NCBI GenBank assembly: GCA_009772935.1
Contig: WOUR01000005.1
Coordinates: forward strand, 1-64,000
From: Rhodospirillaceae bacterium
GTDB taxonomy: Bacteria; Pseudomonadota; Alphaproteobacteria; Reyranellales; Reyranellaceae
DNA length: 64,000 nucleotides
Direction: 5' to 3'
Shown here: positions 44,067 through 52,930 of the stretch, piece by piece
Layout of the letters: every line of letters starts with the position of its first letter
How positions within the stretch are numbered: position 1 is the stretch's first letter
Notes under the pieces: model-generated
Told to the model about the DNA's origin: nothing
Database searches by the model: none
The model's input: the letters and a program-made list of their open reading frames with translations, nothing else
Translations under genes and position numbers: made by a program

Positions 44067-44730
44067 TGTTGCTCGTCGCGCGGCCCGGCGGGTTGAGCAG
44101 GCTCTTGGCGACGTACTTGTCGACATCGACCGCGAGCTTGTCGAGCGAGTCGTGGAAGAAGTGGTTCGCGCCCTTGATGGTCCGGGACTCGACCGTGATG
44201 CCTTTCTGCAACGACAGTCGTGCCACCAGTTTCTGGATGTCGGCTTGCGGCACGACCTCGTCCTTTTCCGCGCCGACGATCAGACCGGAGGACGGACAGG
44301 GGGCGAGGAAGGCGAAGTCGTAGGAATTGGCGGGCGGCGCCACCGACACGAAGCAGTCGATTTCCGGCCGGCGCATCAGCAACTGCATTCCGATCCACGC
44401 GCCGAACGAGTAGCCGGCGATCCAGCACGACTTGGCGTCGGCGTTCATGCCCTGCAGCCAGTCGAGCGCCGCGGCTGCATCCGACAGTTCGCCCATGCCG
44501 TTGTCGAAGCGTCCCTGGCTCCGGCCGACGCCGCGCGTATTGAAACGCAGCACCGAGAAGCCGCGATTGACGAAAACATGGAACAGCGAGAAGACGACCT
44601 TGTGGTTCATCGTCCCGCCATACTGCGGGTGCGGATGCAGGATCAGCGCAATCGGCGCGCGCTCTTCCTTGCTCTGGTGATAGCGACCCTCAAGGCGACC
44701 TTCGGGGCCGGTGAACATCACGTCAGGCAT
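44056..44730 (-). CDS. Alpha/beta hydrolase
   Basis: A 224-residue serine hydrolase: nucleophile Ser in IAGYSFGAW, oxyanion region LILHPHPQYGGTMNHK, acid region VGAEKDEVVP and catalytic His in IKGANHFFHDSL. HPHPQYGGTM and RFNTRGVGRSQG define a bacterial subfamily (COG2945-like) with no known substrate, although some are feruloyl-esterase-like. It stands divergently upstream of iscR by 240 bases, a placement also seen in other Alphaproteobacteria, but no functional link with iron-sulfur assembly is evident. Confidence 0.88.
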   Translation of the reverse strand: MPDVMFTGPEGRLEGRYHQSKEERAPIALILHPHPQYGGTMNHKVVFSLFHVFVNRGFSVLRFNTRGVGRSQGRFDNGMGELSDAAAALDWLQGMNADAKSCWIAGYSFGAWIGMQLLMRRPEIDCFVSVAPPANSYDFAFLAPCPSSGLIVGAEKDEVVPQADIQKLVARLSLQKGITVESRTIKGANHFFHDSLDKLAVDVDKYVAKSLLNPPGRATSNKEP

Positions 44731-44808
44731 CGAGACTCCGGTTCTTCACCCTGATCGACCCTTTGGTCGTAACCGATCTGGCGGTTGTTTGGTGGGGATT
44801 CTCGATAC

Positions 44809-44842
44809 TTGACCAACTTGCTCGGATTAATTAAACCCGAGC
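44809..44842 (+). promoter_or_regulatory. Candidate iscR promoter/operator
   Basis: TTGACC at 44809-44814 and TTAAAC at 44831-44836 (16-base spacer) form a sigma70-like pair. Overlapping it, GCTCGG-ATTAATTAAAC-CCGAGC (44820-44842) is an inverted repeat around an AT-rich centre, a plausible site for IscR autoregulation or an iron regulator. It lies about 130 bases before the iscR start; the leader carries a second small hairpin (GACCGG-CCGATT-CCGGTC near 44940). Confidence 0.5.
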
Positions 44843-44970
44843 GACGCAGTTGGTTTTTGCCTCGACCCCCTGTCTGGGGCGCTGGCATATCGTAGCAACG
44901 CCTTGGTTTTCAAGAACTTTAGGCGTTTCCATAGCGAGGACCGGCCGATTCCGGTCGTGAGGAGGATGCT

Positions 44971-45447
44971 GTGAAGCTCAGCACCAAGGGACGTTACGCC
45001 GTAATGGCGATGGTTGATCTGGCTCGCCACGCCCAGGCGAAGCCGGTTTCCCTGTCGGATATCGCGACCCGTCAGGAAATCTCCCTGTCATATTTGGAGC
45101 AGCTTTTCGCGCGTCTGCGGCGGGCAGGGCTCGTGAAGAGCGTCCGCGGTCCGGGCGGCGGCTATCGACTCGCCCGGGGCTCGGCGGACACTCGAGTGTC
45201 GGAGATCATCCTGGCGGTGGACGAGCCGATCAGCGCCACGCGTTGCACCGAGATGGGCGCGACCGGCTGCCGGGCCGACCGCAGCAAGTGCCTGACGCAC
45301 GACCTGTGGGAAGAACTCGGGAATCAGATCCATCTTTTCCTGAGTTCCGTGACCCTGCTCGACGTGCTGGAGCGCAAGCTCGCACCCAGGTTTATCGAGG
45401 CGCCGTCCGCGGCGAATGCCGAACCCTCCATGGCTGCGGCCAGTTAG
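44971..45447 (+). CDS. iscR: Fe-S cluster assembly regulator IscR (Rrf2 family)
   Basis: Rrf2-type winged-helix regulator that senses cluster supply and represses the isc operon when loaded with [2Fe-2S]. The 158-residue protein starts at GTG 44971 after GAGGAGG. DNA-binding part: MKLSTKGRYAVMAMVDLA, SLSYLEQLFARLRRAGLV, GPGGGYRLAR. Cluster ligands C92, C100 and C107 lie in RCTEMGATGCRADRSKC, with nearby H110. It heads the isc operon, 13 bases before the first desulfurase gene. Confidence 0.95.
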   Translation: MKLSTKGRYAVMAMVDLARHAQAKPVSLSDIATRQEISLSYLEQLFARLRRAGLVKSVRGPGGGYRLARGSADTRVSEIILAVDEPISATRCTEMGATGCRADRSKCLTHDLWEELGNQIHLFLSSVTLLDVLERKLAPRFIEAPSAANAEPSMAAAS

Positions 45448-45460
45448 TCGCAAAAGTCTG

Positions 45461-46591
45461 ATGTCCGCTCTCGCTTACCTGGACCACAACGCCACGAGCC
45501 CCCTGAGGCCCGCTGCGTTCGATGCCGTGGTCGAGGCGCTGCGGGCGGGTGGCAATCCCTCGTCGGTCCATGGCGCTGGCCGCAAGGCGCGGGCGATCGT
45601 CGACAGGGCGCGCCGGGAGGTGGCGTCCCTCGTGGGCGCCAGGACCACAGAGACGTTATTCACGTCGGGCGGCACCGAGGCCAACAATCTGGCCCTGTCC
45701 GGTGCCGGGCGGCGGCGTGTGCTGGTGTCGGCCGTCGAACATGACAGCGTGCGTCGTGCCCTGCCGCAGGCGGAAATCCTTCCGGTCGATGGCGACGGTG
45801 TTCTCGATCTCGCGGCTCTGGAGCGCGCGCTTGGGGCGTCGGCCGAGCCGGCCCTGGTGTCGGTGATGCTGGCCAACAACGAGACGGGGGTGCTGCAGCC
45901 TATCGCCGACGTCGTGCGCTTGGCGCGGGCGGCCGGCGCGCTGGTTCATTGCGATGCCGTCCAGGGGGTGGGGAAGGTGCCCGTCGACCTCCACGGTCTC
46001 GGTGTCGACTACCTAAGCCTTTCCGCCCACAAGCTGGGCGGCCCGGCCGGCGTCGGGGCGCTCGTCGTTCGCACCGGCGCGCCGCTGCAGCCCGATCGCC
46101 GCGGCGGAGGACAGGAATCAAATCGCCGCGCGGGTACCGAGAATGTCTCGGGCATTGCCGGCTTCGGCGCCGCAGCCGCGCAGGCGGGTTGCGGGCTTGA
46201 CGTGACCGCGCTCCGCGATCGGCTCGAATTTGCTCTTGTCCAGATCGCGGCCGACGCCAAAGTTTTCGGTGCAAAGGCTCCCAGGATTGGCAACACGACG
46301 TGCATTTCGATGCCGGGCGTGCCGGCCGAAACACAGGTCATGGCATTCGATCTTGCCGGTGTCTGCATCAGCGCCGGGGCGGCCTGTTCGTCCGGAAAGG
46401 TGCAGCGGTCGCCTGTCCTGGAGGCGATGGGCGTGCCTGCGGTGGAAGCCGGCTGCGCGACCCGTATCAGTTTGGGCTGGAGCAGCGAAGCAGCCGACAT
46501 AGAACGCTTGATCGCGGCATGGCAGGGCCTATATATCCGAGTAAGACAGTCGGACATTTCCCACACCGACTTCAGGGTCAGGGCAGCGTAG
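45461..46591 (+). CDS. Cysteine desulfurase (first of two; NifS/IscS-like)
   Basis: PLP enzyme taking sulfur from cysteine, 376 residues. PLP-Lys in LSAHKLGGPAG, HCDAVQGVGK, and persulfide C309 in ISAGAACSSGKVQRS. It is shorter and more divergent than the IscS that follows: its catalytic loop reads AACSSGKVQRSPVL instead of [15 protein letters not shown]. Such an extra desulfurase between iscR and iscS is known in Alphaproteobacteria. It begins at ATG 45461, which I prefer to the in-frame ATG 45416 overlapping iscR. Its specific partner is unknown. Confidence 0.9.
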   Translation: MSALAYLDHNATSPLRPAAFDAVVEALRAGGNPSSVHGAGRKARAIVDRARREVASLVGARTTETLFTSGGTEANNLALSGAGRRRVLVSAVEHDSVRRALPQAEILPVDGDGVLDLAALERALGASAEPALVSVMLANNETGVLQPIADVVRLARAAGALVHCDAVQGVGKVPVDLHGLGVDYLSLSAHKLGGPAGVGALVVRTGAPLQPDRRGGGQESNRRAGTENVSGIAGFGAAAAQAGCGLDVTALRDRLEFALVQIAADAKVFGAKAPRIGNTTCISMPGVPAETQVMAFDLAGVCISAGAACSSGKVQRSPVLEAMGVPAVEAGCATRISLGWSSEAADIERLIAAWQGLYIRVRQSDISHTDFRVRAA

Positions 46592-46609
46592 GAGTAACGA
46601 GGGGTTAGC

Positions 46610-47848
46610 ATGACAGCCATTACCCAAATCCGGCGCAACGACCAGCCGATCTACCTCGACTATCAGGCGACCACGCCTATGGATCCGCGGGTGCTCGAGG
46701 CGATGATGCCCTACTTCACCCACAAGTTCGGCAATTCGGGCTCGCGTAGCCATGCCTATGGCTGGGAAGCCGAGGAAGGCACTGAGAAGGCGCGCGCCCA
46801 GGTCGCGAAGCTGATCGGTGCGGATGAGAAGGAAGTGATCTTCACTTCCGGCGCCACCGAGTCGAACAACCTCGCGATCCGCGGCGTGGCCGAGTTCTAC
46901 AAGGACCGGAAGAACCACATCATCACTACCGTCACGGAGCACAAGTGCGTGCTCGATACCTGCCGCCATCTCGAGCAGCAGGGTTTTGAGGTGACCTATC
47001 TGCCGGTCCGCCAGGACGGGCTGCTGGATCTCGACGTGTTGCGCGCGGCGATCACCGACAAGACGGTGCTCGTTTCGGTGATGGCGGTGAACAACGAGAT
47101 TGGCGTCATCCAGCCGTTGGCCGAGATCGGCAGGATCTGCCGCGAGAGGAAGGTGTTCTTCCACACCGACGCAGCCCAGGCCGCCGGCAAGATCCCGCTC
47201 GACGTCGAGGCGCTCAACATCGACCTGATGAGCATCTCGGGCCACAAGATCTACGGGCCCAAGGGCATCGGTGCGCTCTACGTTCGGCGCAAGCCCCGGG
47301 TGCGCCTGGTGCCGATGATCGTCGGCGGCGGTCAGGAACGCGGCTTCCGGTCCGGGACCCTGCCGACGCCGCTCTGCGTCGGCCTGGGCGAGGCGGCCGA
47401 AATCTGCATGAAGGAGATGGACGACGAGGCCAAGCGGCTGAAGAAGCTGCAAGAGCGGATGCTGAACGGGCTGCGCGCCAAGCTCACCGACATCGTCGTC
47501 AACGGCGATCTGGAACACCGCATCCCGGGCAACCTCAACATCAGCTTCGCCTATGTGGAAGGCGAGTCGCTGATGATGGGCATCAAGAACCTGGCGGTGT
47601 CTTCCGGCTCCGCCTGCACGTCCGCCTCGCTCGAGCCCAGCTATGTGCTGCGCGCGCTCGGCGTGGAGGAGGAGATGGCCCACACCTCGCTGCGCATCGG
47701 CCTCGGCCGCTTCACTACCGAGCATGAAGTCGACACGGCGGTCGACGAGTTGGTCCGCCACGTCAACAAGCTGCGTGAAATGAGCCCGCTCTGGGAGATG
47801 GCCCAGGAAGGCATCGACATTAAGTCCATCGAGTGGGCTGCCCACTGA
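46610..47848 (+). CDS. iscS: Cysteine desulfurase IscS
   Basis: Main sulfur donor to IscU and to tRNA thiolation, 412 residues. [18 protein letters not shown] at the N-terminus, PLP-Lys in [20 protein letters not shown], and the mobile loop [21 protein letters not shown] with C336 match group I desulfurases. The C-terminus [18 protein letters not shown] is the IscU-contacting tail typical of IscS. The gene is 18 bases after the first desulfurase and 36 before iscU. Confidence 0.97.
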   Translation: MTAITQIRRNDQPIYLDYQATTPMDPRVLEAMMPYFTHKFGNSGSRSHAYGWEAEEGTEKARAQVAKLIGADEKEVIFTSGATESNNLAIRGVAEFYKDRKNHIITTVTEHKCVLDTCRHLEQQGFEVTYLPVRQDGLLDLDVLRAAITDKTVLVSVMAVNNEIGVIQPLAEIGRICRERKVFFHTDAAQAAGKIPLDVEALNIDLMSISGHKIYGPKGIGALYVRRKPRVRLVPMIVGGGQERGFRSGTLPTPLCVGLGEAAEICMKEMDDEAKRLKKLQERMLNGLRAKLTDIVVNGDLEHRIPGNLNISFAYVEGESLMMGIKNLAVSSGSACTSASLEPSYVLRALGVEEEMAHTSLRIGLGRFTTEHEVDTAVDELVRHVNKLREMSPLWEMAQEGIDIKSIEWAAH

Positions 47849-47884
47849 CCTATCGGGCGCCGCTCGACAATTGAGGAGAGAGTC

Positions 47885-48277
47885 ATGGCCTACAGCGAGA
47901 AGCTGATCGATCACTACGAGAATCCGCGCAACATCGGCTCGTTCGACAAGACGGCCGAAGATGTCGGTACCGGCCTGGTCGGTGCGCCCGCCTGCGGCGA
48001 CGTGATGAAGCTGCAGATCAAGGTCGGCGCCGATGGGCTGATCGAGGATGCCAAGTTCAAGACCTTCGGGTGCGGCTCGGCCATCGCCTCCAGTTCGCTC
48101 GTCACGGAGTGGGTGAAGGGCAAGACGATCGACGAGGCCGAGACGATCAAGAACACCGACATCGCGCGCCACCTGGCGTTGCCGCCGGTGAAGATCCACT
48201 GCTCTGTCCTCGCCGAGGACGCGATCAAGGCGGCGATCGCCGACTATCGCGCGAAGGTGACCAGGAAGGCCGAGTAG
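47885..48277 (+). CDS. iscU: Fe-S scaffold protein IscU
   Basis: Scaffold on which clusters are built, 130 residues. Cluster ligands C37 (GAPACGD, with D39), C63 (KTFGCGSAIAS) and C106 (LPPVKIHCSVLAEDAI) are intact, and LPPVK at 99-103 is the chaperone HscA recognition motif. ATG 47885 follows GAGGAGAGAG. Length and motifs are canonical. Confidence 0.97.
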   Translation: MAYSEKLIDHYENPRNIGSFDKTAEDVGTGLVGAPACGDVMKLQIKVGADGLIEDAKFKTFGCGSAIASSSLVTEWVKGKTIDEAETIKNTDIARHLALPPVKIHCSVLAEDAIKAAIADYRAKVTRKAE

Positions 48278-48298
48278 CTCATTTTCGGAGCCAATCGT

Positions 48299-48694
48299 AT
48301 GACCGCGACCACCGAAACCTCCAAGCCGGCAGCGCCTGCTACGCCACGGCCGCGCCGTCCCCGTCCCAAGCTGATGACGGTTACGCCGCTTGCGGCCGAG
48401 CGCGTGAAGGCGCTGATCGACGGTCGTGGCAAGCCGACGGCGGGCGTCCGCATCGGCGTGCGTACGAAGGGCTGCTCAGGCCTCAGCTATACGCTGGAGT
48501 TCGCCGACAAGCAGGAGCCGATGGACGAGGTCATCGAGGCCGAGGGCATCAAGCTCCTGGTGGATCCGAAGGCCTCGCTGTTCCTGATCGGCACCGAGAT
48601 GGATTACGAGGAGGAAAAGCTGAAGTCGGGTTTCGTGTTCCGGAATCCGAACGAAAAGGGCCGCTGCGGCTGCGGCGAGTCCTTCCACGTCTGA
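48299..48694 (+). CDS. iscA: Iron-sulfur cluster assembly protein IscA (A-type carrier)
   Basis: A-type cluster carrier, 131 residues, with an unusual 24-residue Pro/Ala/Arg-rich N-terminal extension (TETSKPAAPATPRPRRPRPK). The HesB-type domain follows: LTVTP-like TVTPLAAERVKALI, TKGCSGLSYTLEFAD (first Cys) and CGCGESFHV at the end with the two other Cys. ATG 48299 has CGGAG upstream. It lies between iscU and hscB as in other isc operons. Confidence 0.94.
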   Translation: MTATTETSKPAAPATPRPRRPRPKLMTVTPLAAERVKALIDGRGKPTAGVRIGVRTKGCSGLSYTLEFADKQEPMDEVIEAEGIKLLVDPKASLFLIGTEMDYEEEKLKSGFVFRNPNEKGRCGCGESFHV

Positions 48695-48703
48695 AGCCAG
48701 GTC

Positions 48704-49216
48704 ATGGATCATTTCGCGCGGCTGGGACTGCCGGCAGCGCTCGACCTCGACGCGGTCGCACTCGACCGGGCCTATTTCGCACTTCAGCGCCAGTGGCATC
48801 CCGACCGCTTCGTCTCCAGGCCGCCCGATGAGCGGGCGAGGGCCTCGGCCGAAGCCGCCTCGCTGAACGAAGCTTATCGCACGCTCAAGGACCCCTTGAG
48901 CCGCGCCTTCTACTTGGCCGGCATGGCGGGGGTGAACCTGCCGGGTGACGGCAAGACCATCGACGACCCGGATCTGCTGATGGAAGCTATGGAAGCGCGC
49001 GAGGCGCTGCATGATGCCGGCTCTCTGGAAGCGATCGACAAGCTGGCTGCCGATGCGCGCCAGGACATCCAGAAGGCGCTGGCGGGGCTGTCGAGTTTGT
49101 TCTTGGCAAACGACAGGACCGCCATCAGAAAGGCGCTCCTTCGCCTGCGTTACCTCGACAAGTTCGCCGAGGAAGCGCGGGCTCGACGCATGAATATCGA
49201 TCGGTCGAACGCATGA
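48704..49216 (+). CDS. hscB: Co-chaperone HscB
   Basis: J-type co-chaperone that brings IscU to HscA and stimulates its ATPase. The 170-residue protein has the J domain with HPD at residues 32-34 ([13 protein letters not shown]) and a C-terminal helical bundle ([29 protein letters not shown]). It starts 9 bases after iscA and overlaps hscA by four bases (ATGA). Confidence 0.94.
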   Translation: MDHFARLGLPAALDLDAVALDRAYFALQRQWHPDRFVSRPPDERARASAEAASLNEAYRTLKDPLSRAFYLAGMAGVNLPGDGKTIDDPDLLMEAMEAREALHDAGSLEAIDKLAADARQDIQKALAGLSSLFLANDRTAIRKALLRLRYLDKFAEEARARRMNIDRSNA

Positions 49217-51108
49217 CCCTGCTGGAGATCCACGAACCGGGCGAAACGCCCTTGCCGCATGCCGGCGAGGGCTCGCTGGCGGTCGGCATCGATCTCGGCA
49301 CGACGAATTCGGTGGTCGCGATCGCGCGCGACGGCACGTCGGCGGCACTGCACGACGAGACGGGCAGGGCGCTCGTTCCGTCGGTGGTGGCCTATCCCGC
49401 AGCGGGAGGCGTGCTGGTCGGCGATGAAGCGCTCGCCCTGGCGGCCAGTGAACCGCGCAACGTCGTGGCCTCGATCAAGCGCTTGATGGGCCGCGGTGCG
49501 GCCGATCTTCATGCGGTGGCCGGCGTGCTGCCCTACGAGGTCGAGCCGGGCACCGGCGAGACCGACATGGTGAAGCTGCGGATCGGTGGCAAGGCGCGCT
49601 CGCCGGTCGAGATCTCGGCCGAAATCCTGAAGGCGCTTCGCGCCCGCGCCGAGGCGGCGCTGGAGAAGCCGGTCGAGCGGGCCGTCATCACCGTGCCCGC
49701 CTATTTCGACGATGCCGCGCGCACCGCGACCCGCGATGCCGCACGTGTGGCCGGGCTCGAAGTACTGCGGCTGGTCAACGAGCCGACGGCGGCGGCGCTG
49801 GCCTACGGTCTCGACAAGGGCTCCGAGGGCCTCTACGCGGTCTACGATCTGGGCGGTGGAACCTTCGACTTCTCGCTGCTGCGGCTCGAGAAGGGCGTGT
49901 TCCAGGTGCTGGCCACCGGCGGCGATACGGCGCTGGGCGGTGACGATTTCGACCGCGCCATTGCGGAGCGGATGCTGGACGAGCGCAGGCGCGACGGCCT
50001 GGCCGACCAGTTGGATGAAACGTCCGTAAAGGCGGCTCTCGCATTGGCCCGACACATGAAGGAGCAGCTCTCCGACCGCGACCAGACCTCGGGCCGGCTC
50101 GATATCGCGGGTACCCCGTCGTTCCATACGCTGACGCTGGCTGAGTTCGACGCCATGGTCGAAACCTATGTGGCGCGAACGCTCGATATCTCCCGCAGCG
50201 TGCTGGCCGATGCCGGCATGGTCGCAGCGGACGTCGAGGGAGTGGTGCTGGTGGGGGGCTCGACGCGCGTACCTTTGGTTCGGACGAAGGTCGCCGGAAT
50301 GATCGGCAAGCCGCCGCTGACGGATATCGATCCCGACGAGGTCGTGGCGCTGGGCGCCGCGCTGCAGGCAGAGGCTTTGACCGGCGGAGGCGATACGCTG
50401 CTGCTCGACGTCACGCCGCTCTCGCTCGGCCTCGAGACGATGGGCGGCATCGTCGAGAAGATCGTGCCGCGCAACACGCCGATTCCCGCCCAGCTCGCCC
50501 AGGATTTCACGACCTATCAGGATGGCCAGAGCGCCATGTCGATCCATGTGGTCCAGGGCGAACGCGAGATGGTGGCCGACTGCCGCAGCCTCGCACGCTT
50601 CGAGCTTCTGGGGATTCCGCCCATGACCGCCGGTGCGGCACGTATCCGCGTGAGTTTCGCCGTCGACGCTGACGGGCTGCTCACGGTTGCAGCCGAGGAG
50701 CGTACGACCGGCGTGGTGCAGCGGGTCGAGGTGAAGCCGTCCTACGGCCTCAGCCACGAGGACATGGCCGACATGCTTTACGACAGCATGGACAATGCCG
50801 AGGCCGACATGAACCTGCGCCTCCTGACCGAGGCTAGGGTCGAGGCGAGGCGTGGTCTTCTAGCGCTGGAGGCAGCCCTCGTGAAGGATGGCACACTGCT
50901 GTCCGTTGGCGAGCGCGCGGCGATCGATGCGGCGCGGGCGCGGCTGGAAACGGCGATGGAAGGCGAGAGCCGGGACGAGATCAACGCGGCGGCCGAGGCG
51001 CTCGAGGCGCTGTCCAAGCCCTTCGCGGAGCGGCGCATGGACCGCGGCATCCGCGAGGCGCTGTCGGGCATGTCGATGGGCGACCTGGAAAGCCGTGTCG
51101 GCGAGTAG
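49213..51108 (+). CDS. hscA: Fe-S assembly chaperone HscA (Hsp70 family)
   Basis: Specialised Hsp70 that helps clusters leave IscU. The 631-residue protein shows [15 protein letters not shown] (phosphate loop), [47 protein letters not shown], and a substrate-binding domain with [24 protein letters not shown]. It lacks the charged EEVD-type tail of DnaK and ends [11 protein letters not shown]. Translation is coupled to hscB. Confidence 0.96.
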   Translation: MTLLEIHEPGETPLPHAGEGSLAVGIDLGTTNSVVAIARDGTSAALHDETGRALVPSVVAYPAAGGVLVGDEALALAASEPRNVVASIKRLMGRGAADLHAVAGVLPYEVEPGTGETDMVKLRIGGKARSPVEISAEILKALRARAEAALEKPVERAVITVPAYFDDAARTATRDAARVAGLEVLRLVNEPTAAALAYGLDKGSEGLYAVYDLGGGTFDFSLLRLEKGVFQVLATGGDTALGGDDFDRAIAERMLDERRRDGLADQLDETSVKAALALARHMKEQLSDRDQTSGRLDIAGTPSFHTLTLAEFDAMVETYVARTLDISRSVLADAGMVAADVEGVVLVGGSTRVPLVRTKVAGMIGKPPLTDIDPDEVVALGAALQAEALTGGGDTLLLDVTPLSLGLETMGGIVEKIVPRNTPIPAQLAQDFTTYQDGQSAMSIHVVQGEREMVADCRSLARFELLGIPPMTAGAARIRVSFAVDADGLLTVAAEERTTGVVQRVEVKPSYGLSHEDMADMLYDSMDNAEADMNLRLLTEARVEARRGLLALEAALVKDGTLLSVGERAAIDAARARLETAMEGESRDEINAAAEALEALSKPFAERRMDRGIREALSGMSMGDLESRVGE

Positions 51109-51127
51109 CGGAGCAAGAGAGCGAGAA

Positions 51128-51463
51128 ATGCCGAAGATGACATTTGTCCTGCGGGACGGGACGCGCAAGGAAGTCGATGCGCCCTTGGGCCTTTCAGTGC
51201 TTGAGATCGCTCACCGCAACGATGTCGACATCGAAGGGGCCTGCGAGGGCTCGCTCGCTTGTTCGACCTGCCATGTCGTGGTGGAGAACATCTGGTTCGA
51301 GAAGCTCGCGCCCGCAAGTGACGACGAGGAAGACATGCTCGACCTTGCGTTCGGTCTCACACACACGTCGCGACTGGGATGCCAAATCCGCATGACGGAC
51401 GCTCTCGACGGGCTGGTGGTCAAGCTGCCGGCAGCGACCCGCAACATGATGGTCGACAAGTAG
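51128..51463 (+). CDS. fdx: [2Fe-2S] ferredoxin of the ISC system
   Basis: Electron donor for cluster assembly on IscU, 111 residues. The cluster ligands sit in [10 protein letters not shown] (C-x5-C-x2-C) and LGCQIRMTD, the adrenodoxin-type pattern. ATG 51128 is chosen because the ferredoxin fold begins [12 protein letters not shown]; the frame is open further left inside hscA. The acidic helix [14 protein letters not shown] is the usual partner-docking surface. Confidence 0.95.
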   Translation: MPKMTFVLRDGTRKEVDAPLGLSVLEIAHRNDVDIEGACEGSLACSTCHVVVENIWFEKLAPASDDEEDMLDLAFGLTHTSRLGCQIRMTDALDGLVVKLPAATRNMMVDK

Positions 51464-51472
51464 GAGAGCCCG

Positions 51473-51679
51473 ATGGCCCGCAAGCTCCGCTGGACCGACG
51501 TGCAGGACATCGCGATCGAACTCGAGGAGCGTCATCCAGACGTCGACAACGTCAACCTGCGCTTCACCGACCTGCATCGCTGGGTGATGGAACTGCCCGA
51601 TTTCGAGGACGATGCCGCACGCTCGAACGAGAAGATCCTCGAGGCGATCCAGGCTGCCTGGATCGACGAGCGCGACTAG
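51473..51679 (+). CDS. iscX: Fe-S assembly protein IscX
   Basis: Small acidic helper protein of 68 residues that tunes IscS activity in response to iron. MARKLRWTDVQDIAIELEER, then PDVDNVNLRFTDLHRWVMEL and FEDDAARSNEKILEAIQAAW, the IscX signature. ATG 51473 follows AGGAGAG. It closes the isc operon, 9 bases after fdx. Confidence 0.95.
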   Translation: MARKLRWTDVQDIAIELEERHPDVDNVNLRFTDLHRWVMELPDFEDDAARSNEKILEAIQAAWIDERD

Positions 51680-51751
51680 CGCCGGCGCTTGCCAGGCGCC
51701 GCAATTTGGCCGGATATATGGGCGATACACGATGATCCGGGAGGGGTCCCC

Positions 51752-52321
51752 ATGATCGCGACGAGAGTGCGTCCACTGCTGCTGCCGCTGGTGCTGGCAG
51801 TTGGACTTGGCGCCTGCGCGTCCAATGCCGTCCAGCCCGGCATCGTGAGTTCGAGTGCGCCGGTCTATGGCAGTCCGTCGAACGTCCCTCCGCCCGGAGC
51901 GCCGACTCAGGTCGCCTACAGCACGCCGGTGGGCGGCGCGGGCCGCGTCGTCTCCATCCGCGAGGTCGGCCTTGCCGGTGGTGGTGGCGGCTCCGGTGGC
52001 GGCAATGGCGCCCTGATGGGTGGCATCATTGGCGGCGGCGTCGGCGCCACGATCGGGGCCATCACCAGCCAGACGGTGGGCGGCGGTCTGGTCGGTCTGC
52101 TACTCGGCACGGTGGGCGGCGCGATTGCCGGTACCATCGCTGACGGACAGCGCAGCGGCGGCCGCGGGATCGAGGTCACGGTCCAGCGAGACGATGGCCA
52201 GAGCGTTACCGTCGCGCAGCGCGATGACGGGGACGTCCAGCTCGGAGACCGCGTACAGGTCGTACAGGATGGCCGCGGTGTTGCGCGGGTCGTGCGCGAC
52301 ACGACGCGTAACCCGGATTGA
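51752..52321 (+). CDS. SlyB-like glycine-zipper outer-membrane lipoprotein (copy 1)
   Basis: A 189-residue lipoprotein: signal peptide with lipobox GLGACAS, then NAVQPGIVS, the SlyB-like GRVVSIREVGLAG, a Gly-rich zipper (GALMGGIIGGGVGATIGAI) forming a membrane hairpin, and a C-terminal domain EVTVQRDDGQSVTVAQRDDG, GDRVQVVQDG. ATG 51752 is preferred over 51689 because the signal peptide begins there. SlyB/Pcp proteins are envelope stress lipoproteins. The next gene is a close paralogue, so this is a tandem duplication. Confidence 0.85.
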   Translation: MIATRVRPLLLPLVLAVGLGACASNAVQPGIVSSSAPVYGSPSNVPPPGAPTQVAYSTPVGGAGRVVSIREVGLAGGGGGSGGGNGALMGGIIGGGVGATIGAITSQTVGGGLVGLLLGTVGGAIAGTIADGQRSGGRGIEVTVQRDDGQSVTVAQRDDGDVQLGDRVQVVQDGRGVARVVRDTTRNPD

Positions 52322-52369
52322 ACCCCTCACGTTCGTTTTGATCGAAGAGTGCGAAAGGTGTCCCTTCAG

Positions 52370-52885
52370 ATGTTCGGCAAATGGCGTGTCGGCCTCCTCA
52401 TTCCAGCCGTCCTCGCAATGGGGTTGAGCGCCTGCAACGGCAGCAGCGGCGCGGTCCAGCCCGGCGTGGTCAACACCTCCGCGCAGGGCGCGACCTATCG
52501 TGGCGAGCAGGGGCGGGTGGTCTCCATTCGCGAAGTGCAGGTTCGCGGAAGCCGCGGGTCGGGCGTGAGCGATGGCACGCTGATCGGCGGCGGGCTGGGC
52601 GCCGTCGGCGGTGCCGTGGCTGGCGGCGCCATAACCAACTCCGCGGGTGGCGCCGTGGTCGGCGGCTTGCTGGGCGCCGTAGCGGGCGGCATTGCCGGGA
52701 CTGCGGTCGACCAGAATGCTCCCCGGCGGGGCATCGAAGTGACCGTCCAGCGCGACGACGGGCAGCGGGTGACGGTCGCCCAGCGCGACGACGGCGACAT
52801 TCAGATGGGTGACCGGGTGGCCATCGTCTACGACCGCAACGGCGTGGCCAAGGTCGTGCGCGACACCGGCACCCGCCGCGACTAG
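52370..52885 (+). CDS. SlyB-like glycine-zipper outer-membrane lipoprotein (copy 2)
   Basis: A 171-residue paralogue of the preceding gene: lipobox GLSACNG, VQPGVVNTS, GRVVSIREVQV, Gly-rich zipper (AVGGAVAGGAITNSAGG) and the same tail EVTVQRDDGQRVTVAQRDDGD, GDRVAIVYDRNG. ATG 52370 is chosen for the signal; GTG 52349 is in frame. The two copies agree best in the C-terminal domain and diverge in the linker after the Cys, so the duplication is not very recent. Confidence 0.85.
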   Translation: MFGKWRVGLLIPAVLAMGLSACNGSSGAVQPGVVNTSAQGATYRGEQGRVVSIREVQVRGSRGSGVSDGTLIGGGLGAVGGAVAGGAITNSAGGAVVGGLLGAVAGGIAGTAVDQNAPRRGIEVTVQRDDGQRVTVAQRDDGDIQMGDRVAIVYDRNGVAKVVRDTGTRRD

Positions 52886-52930
52886 GGCCGGCTGGCGGGG
52901 GCCCGGGGCGACGCCTATATAGGCCCCGCC

